Source: Burkholderia pyrrocinia (GTDB taxonomy: Bacteria > Pseudomonadota > Gammaproteobacteria > Burkholderiales > Burkholderiaceae). From it: a stretch of DNA of 64,000 nucleotides. The position numbers and the translations under genes were made by a program. The stretch covers positions 2,728,001 to 2,792,000 of the forward strand of contig NZ_CP094459.1 in NCBI RefSeq assembly GCF_022809715.1. Reading direction: 5' to 3'. The notes beneath the pieces are model-generated. The model ran no database searches and was not told where the DNA came from. It worked only from the letters and a program-made list of their open reading frames with translations. Shown here piece by piece: positions 55,320 to 64,000 of the stretch (its first letter is position 1; each line of letters begins with the position of its first letter).

Positions 55320-55662
55320 ACTCGATACGCCGCAGCCGCACGCCTTATGCGGCGGGCGTTGCAGGCATGGGACAGCGGCATCCGGCGGCCGCCGATTCAT
55401 TACGAAATACTTACCAATTTCACGTCTTTCGCGCTTACGCCCGCGCCCCTGCAACGTCAATAGTGGCAATCCTTGACCCATGTACGCGGAATTCATGTCT
55501 CCCTTGCGGGACAAGGGTTTTCCGGTAATTGCGAACCCTTATGGCACCTGTTGCGCACTGTGTTGCATGGCAAATTGGCGACAGGTGTTAGTCAAACAAC
55601 GATTTCCATCGCCACAAAATTGTATTTTTGCTAAATTAGTAACCAAAGTAGCAAAACGAAGT

Positions 55663-55688
55663 TCGTGAAATGTAGTTTAGCTTCACGA
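55663..55688. promoter_or_regulatory. Inverted repeat TCGTGAA-N12-TTCACGA upstream of the porin
   Basis: An exact 7-bp inverted repeat in the AT-rich part of the region between the LysR gene and the porin. It could be an operator for a dimeric regulator or a transcript hairpin near the porin promoter. The AT-rich block 55610-55680 is the likely promoter zone. Confidence 0.45.
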
Positions 55689-55778
55689 CAATACAAGGAG
55701 ACCCCGCAGGCCGACCCGGCTGCGCGGGACCGCTCAACGGTTTTCCGTCTGCTTGCCCGCGTGCCGTGCTTACCGGCC

Positions 55779-55843
55779 CTGCACGAGGTCTCCCTGGTTA
55801 TCCCGCTTTTGCCCGGCGCTCGCGCTCCGGGCATCTCGTGCAG
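55779..55843 (+). ncRNA. Structured 5' leader of the porin mRNA
   Basis: CTGCACGAG (55779-55787) pairs with CTCGTGCAG (55835-55843); inside lies a second hairpin GCCCGG (55811-55816) with CCGGGC (55827-55832). A T-run (TTTTT) follows at 55854-55858, before the GGAGG site and ATG of the porin. The shape fits a terminator-like attenuator or a small-RNA target region; porins are common sRNA targets. I match it to no named riboswitch class. Confidence 0.5.
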
Positions 55844-55879
55844 TCTGGGTTGACTTTTTGACAGGGTATGGAGGAGATG

Positions 55880-56962
55880 ATGAAGAAAGCTTTGGTCGCG
55901 GCCGCGCTGATGGCTGCTGGGGTGGTGACGGCGCACGCGCAGAGCAGCGTCACGCTGTATGGCCGTCTGGATGCCGGCATCGAGTACTTGAACGGCCTGC
56001 AAAACGGCCACCAAGTGCGCGCGGAAAGCGGCGACTGGGGCACGAGCCTGTGGGGCTTGAAGGGTAGCGAGGACATCGGCGGCGGCAACAAGGTCCTGTT
56101 CCACCTCGAAGGCGCGTTCAACACGATGAACGGCGGTCTCGGCACGTCCGGCTCGATCTGGGATCGTTTCGCGACGGTCGGCATCTCGAACGACCGCTAC
56201 GGTACGCTGCTGTTCGGTCGTGAACTCGCGATCGCGAACGGCGTGTGGGACTTCGATCCGCTGGGCCAGTCGAGCTGGTCGTCGGCATCGCTCGTGCGCG
56301 GCCGCAACTGGAACAAGACCAGCAACAACGTGTCGTACCAGTCGCCGCAGTTCTACGGCTTCGACTTCTACGGCCAGTTCGCGTTCTCGAACTCGACCAG
56401 CTTCAACGGCAACACGACGGCCGGCCAGCCGGGCCGTGCAGCCGGCGCGCAGATCACCTACACGAACTCGCTGTTCCAGTTGCGCGGCATCTACGACGAA
56501 ACGCGCGACAGCAACGGCCGCTTCTCGGACGTGTTCAACTACTCGCGTGAATACTTCGCGGGCGCGAACGTGTTCCTCGGCCAGTTCAAGCTGCAGGCCG
56601 CCTACCAGTCGTCGCACGCGGACGGCAGCGGCGGCCCGGCCGTCAACAACGGTATCACCGGCACCCAGCAGATCTGGGGCGGCGTGACGTGGCAGGCCAC
56701 GCCGGCAGCGGCGTTGATCGCGGCCGTGTATCACGTGAACGCGAACCACGGCGGCGGCAACGCGAACATCTACACGGTCGGCGGTTCGTACAACATCTCG
56801 AAGCGCACGCTGTTCGACGTGCAGGTCGCGACGGTGCGCAACAGCTCGACGGCCAACTTCGGCCTGAACGCGAACGGCGCGGGCACGGCCGTGTCGACCG
56901 GCAACCCGCATCCGGGCGGCAGCCAGACCGGCGTCTACGCCGGCATCCAGCACCTGTTCTGA
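55880..56962 (+). CDS. Trimeric general porin (OmpC-like)
   Basis: A 360-aa Burkholderia-type outer-membrane porin: signal peptide MKKALVAAALMAAGVVTAHA, then SSVTLYGRLDAGIEYL, the first strand of the family; amphipathic strands throughout, and the C-terminal GVYAGIQHLF ending in Phe, needed for outer-membrane insertion. Among the Met codons at 55868, 55877 and 55880, the last gives the best signal peptide and spacing from GGAGG. Monocistronic, with a structured leader and a strong terminator. Confidence 0.95.
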   Translation: MKKALVAAALMAAGVVTAHAQSSVTLYGRLDAGIEYLNGLQNGHQVRAESGDWGTSLWGLKGSEDIGGGNKVLFHLEGAFNTMNGGLGTSGSIWDRFATVGISNDRYGTLLFGRELAIANGVWDFDPLGQSSWSSASLVRGRNWNKTSNNVSYQSPQFYGFDFYGQFAFSNSTSFNGNTTAGQPGRAAGAQITYTNSLFQLRGIYDETRDSNGRFSDVFNYSREYFAGANVFLGQFKLQAAYQSSHADGSGGPAVNNGITGTQQIWGGVTWQATPAAALIAAVYHVNANHGGGNANIYTVGGSYNISKRTLFDVQVATVRNSSTANFGLNANGAGTAVSTGNPHPGGSQTGVYAGIQHLF

Positions 56963-57023
56963 TCAGGCGCCGTCCAAAGAACGATTCGACAACACTTTCC
57001 ACGCTGCTGCGAGAGGCGCGTAT

Positions 57024-57059
57024 CGGTGCGGTACCCAACCGGGTATCGCACCGTTTTTT
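57024..57059 (+). terminator. Intrinsic terminator of the porin gene
   Basis: CGGTGCGGTACCC and GGGTATCGCACCG form a 13-bp stem with one G-T pair and an AACC loop, followed by TTTTTT. It lies 61 bases after the porin stop. Confidence 0.93.
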
Positions 57060-57109
57060 ATTGGCGGGCCGGTTTCGCACGGCCCACTGACCACTGACGA
57101 ATGCGGCGC

Positions 57110-57460
<351 letters not shown>

Positions 57461-57525
57461 TCAATGCTCGTTTGGATGAAAAAGCGCGATCCCGATTGTA
57501 AGCCGTGCGGTAAGCCGCGCACGGG

Positions 57526-59232
57526 TCAGTCGAGACGCTCGGTAAAGCGTGACGTGATCGGGTAGCGCCAGTCGCGCCCGAATGCGCGATGCGTGACGCG
57601 GATGCCGATCGGCGCCTGGCGGCGCTTGTATTCGTTGATCTTGATGAGCCGCGTCACGCGTTCGACGTCGGCCTGCGCATAACCGGCCGCGACGATCTCG
57701 GCGAGCGGCCGGTCTTCTTCCATGTACATCCGCATGATCGCGTCGAGTACGTCGTACGGCGGCAGGCTGTCCTGGTCGGTCTGGTTCTCGCGCAGCTCGG
57801 CCGACGGCGCGCGCGTCAGGATCCGCTCGGGGATCACGTTGCGCAGCACGTAGTCGGCCGTTTCGTTGCGATAGCGGCAGAGCCGGTACACGAGCGTCTT
57901 CGCGATATCCTTGATCACCGCGAAACCGCCGGCCATGTCGCCGTACAGCGTGCAGTAGCCGACCGCCATCTCGCTCTTGTTGCCGGTCGTCAGCACGATC
58001 GAGCCGAACTTGTTCGACAGCGCCATCAGCAGCGTGCCGCGAATGCGCGCCTGGATGTTCTCCTCGGTCGCATCTTCCGCGCGGCCCGCGAACTCGCCAG
58101 CGAGCGACGCGCGGAATGCGTCGAACATCGGCGCGATCGCGATCTCGTCGTAGCGCACGCCGACGCGCCGCGCCATCTCCGCCGCATCGGTGGTCGAGAT
58201 GTCGGCCGTAAAACGCGACGGCATCATCACCGCGCGCACGCGCTCGGGACCGAGCGCATCGCATGCGACGGCCAGCACCAGCGCGGAATCGACGCCGCCC
58301 GACAGCCCGACGAGCACGCCGGGAAACCCGTTCTTGCCGATGTAGTCGCGCACGCCGGTCACGAGCGCGCGGTACACCTGCGCGTCCGTCGATAGCTCGG
58401 GCGCGATCGCGCCGGGCAGCGGCTGCGCGCCGTCGAATTCGACGATCGCGTGCCCTTCGTCGAACTGCGGCATCTTCGCGACGAGCGCGCCCTGCGCGTC
58501 GAGCACGAACGAGCCGCCGTCGAACACGAGCTCGTCCTGGCCGCCGACGAGGTTCACGTACACCATCGGCAGCCCGGTCTCGCGAATCCGCGCGCGCAGG
58601 ATCTCGATGCGCACCGCTTCCTTGTTCATGTGGTACGGCGAGCCGTTCGGGATCAGCAGCACCTGCGCGCCGGCCGCCTTCGCGATCTGCGCGGCCGACG
58701 CGTGCCACGCGTCCTCGCAGATGATCACGCCGTATTTCACGCCGTTCAGCTCGAACACGAGCGGCTCGGCGTCCGTCGCGAAATAGCGCTTCTCGTCGAA
58801 CACCTCGGCGTTGGGCAGATCCTGCTTGCGGTAGGTGCCGACGATCTCGCCGCCGACGATCAGCGACGCCGCGTTGAAGGTGTCGGTAGGCGGCACGCCG
58901 CGCTCGATCGGGCGGTTTGCATTACCATCGACGGCTGGCGCGATCGGATCGCCGCCCACGCCGCGCATCGGATGGCCGACCAGCACCGCAAGCCCGTCGA
59001 ACGGCTTCAGCGCGTCGGCGAGCGAGTCGAGCGCGGCGGCGGCCGCCGCGTAGAACGCGGGCCGCAGCAGCAGGTCTTCCGGCGGATAGCCGGACAGCGC
59101 GAGTTCGGGCGCGACCATCAGGTGCGCACCATCGTTGTGCGCGGCGCGCGCGGCTGCGACGATGCGCGCGACGTTGCCGGCGAAATCGCCGACGGTGACG
59201 TTGATCTGGGCGAGAGCGAGTCGGGTCTTCAT
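57526..59232 (-). CDS. nadE: Glutamine-dependent NAD+ synthetase
   Basis: A 568-aa two-domain enzyme. The N-terminal glutaminase of the nitrilase fold has Glu43, Lys136 and Cys172 (IICEDAW) as catalytic triad. The C-terminal synthetase has the PP-loop SGGVDSAL at about 310-317 and TGNKSEMAVGYCTLYGD. It converts deamido-NAD to NAD with glutamine as ammonia source. ATG 59232 is the family start; the longer ORF extends into the divergent promoter. glnB follows. Confidence 0.96.
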   Translation of the reverse strand: MKTRLALAQINVTVGDFAGNVARIVAAARAAHNDGAHLMVAPELALSGYPPEDLLLRPAFYAAAAAALDSLADALKPFDGLAVLVGHPMRGVGGDPIAPAVDGNANRPIERGVPPTDTFNAASLIVGGEIVGTYRKQDLPNAEVFDEKRYFATDAEPLVFELNGVKYGVIICEDAWHASAAQIAKAAGAQVLLIPNGSPYHMNKEAVRIEILRARIRETGLPMVYVNLVGGQDELVFDGGSFVLDAQGALVAKMPQFDEGHAIVEFDGAQPLPGAIAPELSTDAQVYRALVTGVRDYIGKNGFPGVLVGLSGGVDSALVLAVACDALGPERVRAVMMPSRFTADISTTDAAEMARRVGVRYDEIAIAPMFDAFRASLAGEFAGRAEDATEENIQARIRGTLLMALSNKFGSIVLTTGNKSEMAVGYCTLYGDMAGGFAVIKDIAKTLVYRLCRYRNETADYVLRNVIPERILTRAPSAELRENQTDQDSLPPYDVLDAIMRMYMEEDRPLAEIVAAGYAQADVERVTRLIKINEYKRRQAPIGIRVTHRAFGRDWRYPITSRFTERLD

Positions 59233-59341
59233 GACGGGATCGGCGCAGCCCGGCGGCGCGCCCTGAACGGCTGACGAAATCGTCCCGGACGCGGGCCACG
59301 ACGGCACGCATCCGGCAACATCCAACGGTACGGATTCACGC

Positions 59342-60520
59342 TTGAAACACGAACGCATCGATTATCGCACGGGCATCCTGTCGTCCCCCGCGGAGGTGCC
59401 GGCCGAAGAGTGGAACGCGCTGCTCGCGCGCGACGCGCAGCCGACGCCGTTCCTGCGCCACGAATTCCTCGACGCGCTGCACGTCGCGCGCTGCGCGGTC
59501 GACGATACCGGCTGGTCGCCGCACTTCGTCACGCTGACCGATGCGGGCACCGGCCGCCTCGTTGCCGCCGCGCCCGTCTACGCGAAGCAGCATTCGTACG
59601 GCGAATACGTGTTCGACTGGGCGTGGGCCGACGCGTACCAGCGCAACGACCTGCCCTACTACCCGAAACTGCTGTGCGCGGTGCCGTTCACGCCCGTGCA
59701 GGGCACGCGCCTGCTCGCGGCCGACGACGATGCGCGCCGCCGCCTCGCGGCCACGCTGCTCGCATTCGCCGAGCAGAGCGACGTGTCGTCGCTGCACGTG
59801 CTGTTCCCGACCGGCGACGAAGCGCGGCTCCTCGAATCGATGGGGATGATGCTGCGCGAAGGCGTGCAGTTCCATTGGATCAACGACGGCTACCGCCACT
59901 TCGACGATTTCCTCGCCACGCTCGAGCAGAAGAAGCGCAAGAACATCCGCGCGGAACGGCGCAAGGTGCACGATGCGGGCGTGACGTTCCGGCGGCTGAC
60001 CGGCGACCGGATCAGCGATGCCGACTGGCGCTTCTTCTCGCGCTGCTACCGGCAGACCTACCGCGAACACTATTCGAGCCCGTACCTGAACCTCGACTTC
60101 TTCCGCACGATCGGCGCGACAATGCCCGAGAACCTGCTGCTCGTGATCGCGGAAGCCGACGGCCAGCCGATCGCGAGCGCGCTCGCCATCTACCGGCGCG
60201 GCGAGCACGGCGGCGGCACGCTGTACGGCCGCTACTGGGGCGCGCTCGAGCACGTGCCCTGCCTGCATTTCGAAACGGCCTACTACCAGCTGCTCGAATT
60301 CTGCATCGAGGCCGGGCTCGATACGTTCGAAGGCGGTGCGCAAGGCGAGCACAAGCTCGCGCGCGGTTTCCTGCCGACCGTCACGCACTCCGCGCACTGG
60401 CTCGCGCACCCGGCGTTCTCGGATGCGGTCGCGCGCTTTCTCGAACGCGAGACCGAGCAGATTCACGCGTACGTCGACGAGCTGCGCGAGCACGATCCGT
60501 TCCGGCGCGGCGCCGAGTAG
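59342..60520 (+). CDS. GNAT-like / peptidoglycan-type acyltransferase (DUF482)
   Basis: A 392-aa protein of the FemAB-like, double-GNAT class: FLRHEFLDALHVARC near the N-terminus, YGEYVFDWAWADAYQRN, KKRKNIRAERRKV, GTLYGRYWG, and CLHFETAYYQLLEFCIE are typical of the DUF482 family. Members transfer acyl or aminoacyl groups; the acceptor is unknown. The start is TTG 59342, as no in-frame ATG lies upstream without a stop. Divergent from nadE. Confidence 0.8.
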   Translation: MKHERIDYRTGILSSPAEVPAEEWNALLARDAQPTPFLRHEFLDALHVARCAVDDTGWSPHFVTLTDAGTGRLVAAAPVYAKQHSYGEYVFDWAWADAYQRNDLPYYPKLLCAVPFTPVQGTRLLAADDDARRRLAATLLAFAEQSDVSSLHVLFPTGDEARLLESMGMMLREGVQFHWINDGYRHFDDFLATLEQKKRKNIRAERRKVHDAGVTFRRLTGDRISDADWRFFSRCYRQTYREHYSSPYLNLDFFRTIGATMPENLLLVIAEADGQPIASALAIYRRGEHGGGTLYGRYWGALEHVPCLHFETAYYQLLEFCIEAGLDTFEGGAQGEHKLARGFLPTVTHSAHWLAHPAFSDAVARFLERETEQIHAYVDELREHDPFRRGAE

Positions 60521-60576
60521 CGCGAGTCGGCGCGTGCGCCGCCGGTCTGCATCGGGCACATTCGGCGCGAGGCCGG

Positions 60577-60593
60577 CCGGAGCGATGCTCCGG
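60577..60593. terminator. Hairpin between convergent genes
   Basis: CCGGAGC and GCTCCGG form a 7-bp stem around GAT, between the DUF482 gene and the GH3 gene. No T-tract. Confidence 0.45.
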
Positions 60594-60619
60594 GTCTGCC
60601 CCGCGCATGACGCGGCCGG

Positions 60620-62878
60620 TCAGCGCGCCGCGAGCGACACCGCCTGCGACAGCGCCTGCGGATCGCGCGACGACGCGGCGGCCGTGAGCGTATAGCTGCC
60701 CGCGCTTACCCGCCATGCATGCGTGTTCACGTCCCAGGTCGCGAAACGCTGCGACGGAACCGCAATGCTGAGCGCGCGCGACTCGCCCGGCTGCAGCGCG
60801 ACCTTGGTCCAGCCGACGAGCCGCTTCGGCGGTTCGCCAAGCGATGCGGGCAACGCCGCGTAGATCTGCACCGTTTGCGTACCGGCCCGCGCGCCCGTGT
60901 TCGTCACCGTCACGCCAACCGTCACGTTGCCCGATGCATCGGCCTGCGCGGTCATCCCGGCAAGGGCATACGTCGTGTACGACAGCCCATAGCCGAACGG
61001 GAACAGCGGCTCGATCGCCTTCGCGTCGAACCAGCGGTAGCCGTACGCGAGCCCTTCCGCATAGACCGATTGCCGGCCCGACGGGTCGATCGTCGGCTGA
61101 GGCAGGTCGGCCTCCTGCTTCGGGAACGTCAGCGGCAGCCGGCCCGACGGGTTCGCATCGCCGAACAGCAGGTCCGCGATCGCCTGGCCGCCCTGCACGC
61201 CCGGATACCATGCGTCGAGCACGCCGTGTACGTTCGCGAGCCACGGCATCAGCACGGGGCTGCCGTTCTCGAGCACGACGATCGTGCGCTTCGCCTTCGC
61301 CGCGACCGCGGCGATCAGCGCGTTCTGGTCGTACTGCTGGTTGTACGGATCGGCCTTCGCATCGGGCAGCGACAGGCTCGCCAGGTCGAGCCCTTCCGTC
61401 TGCCATTGCGTCGCGAACACGATCGCGACATCGGCCTGCGCGGCGGCGCTCGCGGCGGCGTTCGCATCGGTCCCGTCGAGATAGCTGACCGACGCGTTCG
61501 GCGCCTTCGCGCGGATCGCCGCGAGCGGCGCGGACTTGTACCAGGTCGCACAGCCTCCGAACAGCGTGTCGGCCGGCTGCTGGCAGGTCGTCACCGCATT
61601 GCCGTCGATCGCCGGCACCGCGCCCGAGCCGCCGCCCGACAGCACGCCCGCGTCCGCATGGCCGCCGATCACGACGACCGACTTGAGCACGCCGGCCGCC
61701 AGCGGCAGCACGGGCTGCGCATCGCCGGGCGCGGCCGCGTTCTTCAGCAGCACCGCGGACTGTCGCGCGATCGCGAGCGCATCGGCGTTGCCGGCGGCTT
61801 CGTCGATCGCACCGCCCGGCTTCGGCGGCGCGTCCATCACGCCGATGCGGATCAGCGTGCGCAGCTTGCGCTGCACCATGTCGTTCAGGCGCGCGACCGA
61901 TACGCTGCCGGCCTGCAGCGCCGCACGCAGCTTCGTGTTGAAGAACGAGCCGAGCGGCGCGTTGTTGTCGTCGGCCGCGCCCGGCTGTTCCTCGTCGAGC
62001 CCCGCCTGGACGGCCGCGACCGTCGAATGCGTCGCGCCCCAGTCCGACTGTACGACGCCCTTGAAGCCCCACTCGTTCTTCAGCACCGTCGTCAGCAGAT
62101 ACGGGTTCTCGCACGCATAGACGCCGTTCAGCTTGTTGTACGAGCACATCACGTTGCCCGGCTGGCCGTCCTTCACGCCGATCTCGAACGCGAGTAGCTC
62201 GGCCTCGCGCATGGTCCGCTCGTCGACGACCGAATCGATCGTCATCCGGTTGGTTTCCTGGTCGTTGAACGCGAAGTGCTTGATCGTCGCGATCACCTTC
62301 TGCGCCTGCGTCGCGTTCGTGCGCGCGGCGCTCAGCGTGCCCGCGAGCACCGGATCCTCGCCCATGTATTCGAACGTGCGGCCGTTGCGCGGCTCGCGCG
62401 CGAGGTTCACGCCGCCGCCGAGCCCTTCCGCGAAACCGAGCGCGCGCAGTTCGAGCGCGATGCGCGTGCCGTAGGTGCCCGCGAGCGCCGGATCCCATGT
62501 CGCCGCGAGCGCGACCGGCGCGGGCAGCGCGGTCACGCGCGCATTCTTCACGTTCACGCCGCCCGCCGAATCGGCGCTGCTGACGCCCGGGATGCCGAGC
62601 CGCGGCACGCCCGGGATGTAGCTCGCGCCGTTCAGCGCGTCGGCCGGAAACGGCCCGCCCAGGTCGAGTGCGGGCAGGCCCGTGCCGTGCACGAGCTGCA
62701 GCTTCTCGTCGGCCGTCAGTTGCGCGACGAGCGAGGCCGCGCGCTGGTCGGCAGCGGCATCGGGGTCGGCCGGCGCGACGGGGCCCGGCTGAATGTCGTC
62801 GCCGCCGCACGACGCGAGCAGCACCGTGAGCGCGCACGCGGACGCGATCGTCGAACACCGGAACAGCGAAGTTTTCAT
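60620..62878 (-). CDS. Lipoprotein beta-glucosidase, glycoside hydrolase family 3
   Basis: A 752-aa GH3 enzyme. A lipoprotein signal (LLASC, Cys24) anchors it. The N-terminal barrel holds RMTIDSVVDERTMRE and the nucleophile Asp279 in VVQSDWGA; the second domain has VVIGGHADAGVLSGGGSG; a C-terminal fibronectin-III-like domain (GVTVTNTGARAGTQTVQIY) closes it. It releases glucose or related sugars from beta-glucosides at the cell envelope. ATG 62878 begins the signal peptide. Divergent from an AraC regulator that probably controls it. Confidence 0.92.
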   Translation of the reverse strand: MKTSLFRCSTIASACALTVLLASCGGDDIQPGPVAPADPDAAADQRAASLVAQLTADEKLQLVHGTGLPALDLGGPFPADALNGASYIPGVPRLGIPGVSSADSAGGVNVKNARVTALPAPVALAATWDPALAGTYGTRIALELRALGFAEGLGGGVNLAREPRNGRTFEYMGEDPVLAGTLSAARTNATQAQKVIATIKHFAFNDQETNRMTIDSVVDERTMREAELLAFEIGVKDGQPGNVMCSYNKLNGVYACENPYLLTTVLKNEWGFKGVVQSDWGATHSTVAAVQAGLDEEQPGAADDNNAPLGSFFNTKLRAALQAGSVSVARLNDMVQRKLRTLIRIGVMDAPPKPGGAIDEAAGNADALAIARQSAVLLKNAAAPGDAQPVLPLAAGVLKSVVVIGGHADAGVLSGGGSGAVPAIDGNAVTTCQQPADTLFGGCATWYKSAPLAAIRAKAPNASVSYLDGTDANAAASAAAQADVAIVFATQWQTEGLDLASLSLPDAKADPYNQQYDQNALIAAVAAKAKRTIVVLENGSPVLMPWLANVHGVLDAWYPGVQGGQAIADLLFGDANPSGRLPLTFPKQEADLPQPTIDPSGRQSVYAEGLAYGYRWFDAKAIEPLFPFGYGLSYTTYALAGMTAQADASGNVTVGVTVTNTGARAGTQTVQIYAALPASLGEPPKRLVGWTKVALQPGESRALSIAVPSQRFATWDVNTHAWRVSAGSYTLTAAASSRDPQALSQAVSLAAR

Positions 62879-63029
62879 TGATCCTCCTGAATCGATCTGT
62901 TGTACTTGTCGCCACACTCCAGCGTCCGAGTCTAAAAATCGACCGGTCACCACGCTTGACCGGCAGGAGCATGCGTTGACCTCTCGCAGCGGGGACAAAC
63001 CCGAACGGCATGACGACAGGGAGACAGAC

Positions 63030-64000
63030 ATGGAGTTGCGACAGAAATCGGTATCCATCCGGATCTACCGCTGGCTGTGCGAAGACGCGCGCGCGAACGG
63101 CATCGACGTTGCTCCGCTTTACGAGGCGCTCGGCATCGGGCCGGCCGAACTCGCCGACGACACGCGCCGCATCGCGGGCGACCGGCACGTCGCCGCGATG
63201 CGGCTGACGAGCGGATGGCCGCTGTCCTGGCACCGCTCGCCGCCTCAGGCCGTGCCGTGGCTCGTGCCGTTCCCGGAGCTCGCGGGCGTCACGTGCAACG
63301 CGGCGACGCTGCGCGACGCGCTGCACGGTTACCTGCACTATCGCGAGCTGATCGGCAACGTCGACTGGGTCTTCGCGCACGAGAACGGCGATGCGATCGC
63401 GCTCGAATACGTGAACGAAGGAGACGGCCGGCACGCGGGCAGCGCGCTCGCGAACCTCGCGATCCTCGCGGCGCTCGCGCGCCTGTACGATCCGCACGCG
63501 CGCGTCGACGACGCGGAATTCGCCGGCCGTGCGTTCGCGCCCGCGGCCGCGCTGCGCGACATGCTCGGCGCGCCGGTGTCGTTCGACGCCGCGCACAACC
63601 GCATCGTGCTGCGCTCTGCGCACTTCGACACGCCGTTCGAGCGCTACAATGCGCCGCTCGCCGGCATCCAGCGTCATGCGGCCGACGCCGCGCGCGACCG
63701 GGTTCGCGTGCGCTCGACGTTCGGCTCGTCCGTCGAGCAATGCGTGCGCGACTGGCTGCGTACCTCCGACGACGCCGACGTGCCGGCCGACACGCTGATG
63801 CAGCACGTGTGCACGCGCTTCGCGATGTCGCGCTGGACGCTGCGCCGGCGGCTGCATCGCGAAGCCGTCGGCTTCCACGCGCTCGTCGCGCAGGCACGGC
63901 TCGGCGAGGCGCGCGACCTGCTGCTGAATACGCAATTGCCGATCGGCGAGATCGGCGTGCGCGTCGGCTTCCGTTCGACGAGCGCGTTCACGCGCTTCTT
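63030..64000 (+). CDS. AraC-family regulator (3' end outside window)
   Basis: The frame is open from ATG 63030 to the right edge, about 323 codons. An N-terminal arabinose-binding-like (OruR/ArgR-type) domain occupies about 15-200. A C-terminal AraC helix-turn-helix pair starts near 240: MSRWTLRRRLHREAVGFHAL, QARLGEARDLLLNTQLPIGE and VGFRSTSAFTRFF are the family landmarks. Only the last few residues should be missing. Divergent from the GH3 gene, 151 bases apart. Confidence 0.9.
   Translation, partial: MELRQKSVSIRIYRWLCEDARANGIDVAPLYEALGIGPAELADDTRRIAGDRHVAAMRLTSGWPLSWHRSPPQAVPWLVPFPELAGVTCNAATLRDALHGYLHYRELIGNVDWVFAHENGDAIALEYVNEGDGRHAGSALANLAILAALARLYDPHARVDDAEFAGRAFAPAAALRDMLGAPVSFDAAHNRIVLRSAHFDTPFERYNAPLAGIQRHAADAARDRVRVRSTFGSSVEQCVRDWLRTSDDADVPADTLMQHVCTRFAMSRWTLRRRLHREAVGFHALVAQARLGEARDLLLNTQLPIGEIGVRVGFRSTSAFTRF

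Noticed and set aside
60381-63935. A 1,184-codon open frame antisense to the DUF482, GH3 and AraC genes
   Set aside because: It is a by-product of GC3-rich codons in the real genes; the translation is Arg/Ala-rich with no domain, and it overlaps three well supported genes in another frame.

Overview
The window looks like chromosomal DNA of a Burkholderia, most likely of the B. cepacia complex. GC is high, codon use is strongly GC3-biased, and the right half has the set expected there: nadE-glnB, a trimeric porin, a HisQMP-type transporter, an OmpR/EnvZ-type pair with a Spy-like protein, otsA, ecotin, and many TetR/LysR/AraC-regulated single genes. Species assignment is inference. No rRNA, tRNA, CRISPR array or intact insertion sequence was seen.

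Layout. (1) 1-10,483, minus strand: a tightly coupled three-gene defence operon that runs off the left edge: a DUF1998 helicase of 1,783 aa, a RapA/SNF2-type helicase of 953 aa, and an Eco57I-like adenine DNA methylase whose 3' end lies outside. It is built from DISARM/Druantia-type parts but matches neither textbook layout. (2) 11,180-18,024, minus strand: a type VI secretion spike and effector cassette (VgrG, Tle3 lipase, Tla3/DUF2875 adaptor, PAAR) in which the lipase gene is frameshifted. (3) 18.3-21.3 kb: an accessory strip with an XRE repressor, two diverged tandem paralogues of unknown function and repeats resembling recombinase arm sites. (4) 21,426-31,094, minus strand: one nine-gene surface-glycan operon. 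RfbF-RfbG-RfbH make a CDP-3,6-dideoxy-4-keto sugar. A two-subunit transketolase and a reductase/epimerase probably branch and reduce it. A GtrA flippase, a GtrB-like transferase and a large GT-C membrane protein probably load, flip and transfer it. (5) 31.7-64 kb: ordinary core and soft-core genes.

The two items most worth following are the defence operon and the glycan operon, which reads as a self-contained route from CDP-sugar to polymer decoration. Smaller points: a pirin that has lost its three metal-binding histidines, two CpxR-like boxes between the two-component operon and its Spy-like neighbour, a long inverted repeat upstream of a conserved 88-aa gene, a structured leader before the porin, and a GNAT gene broken by an apparent 2-base deletion.
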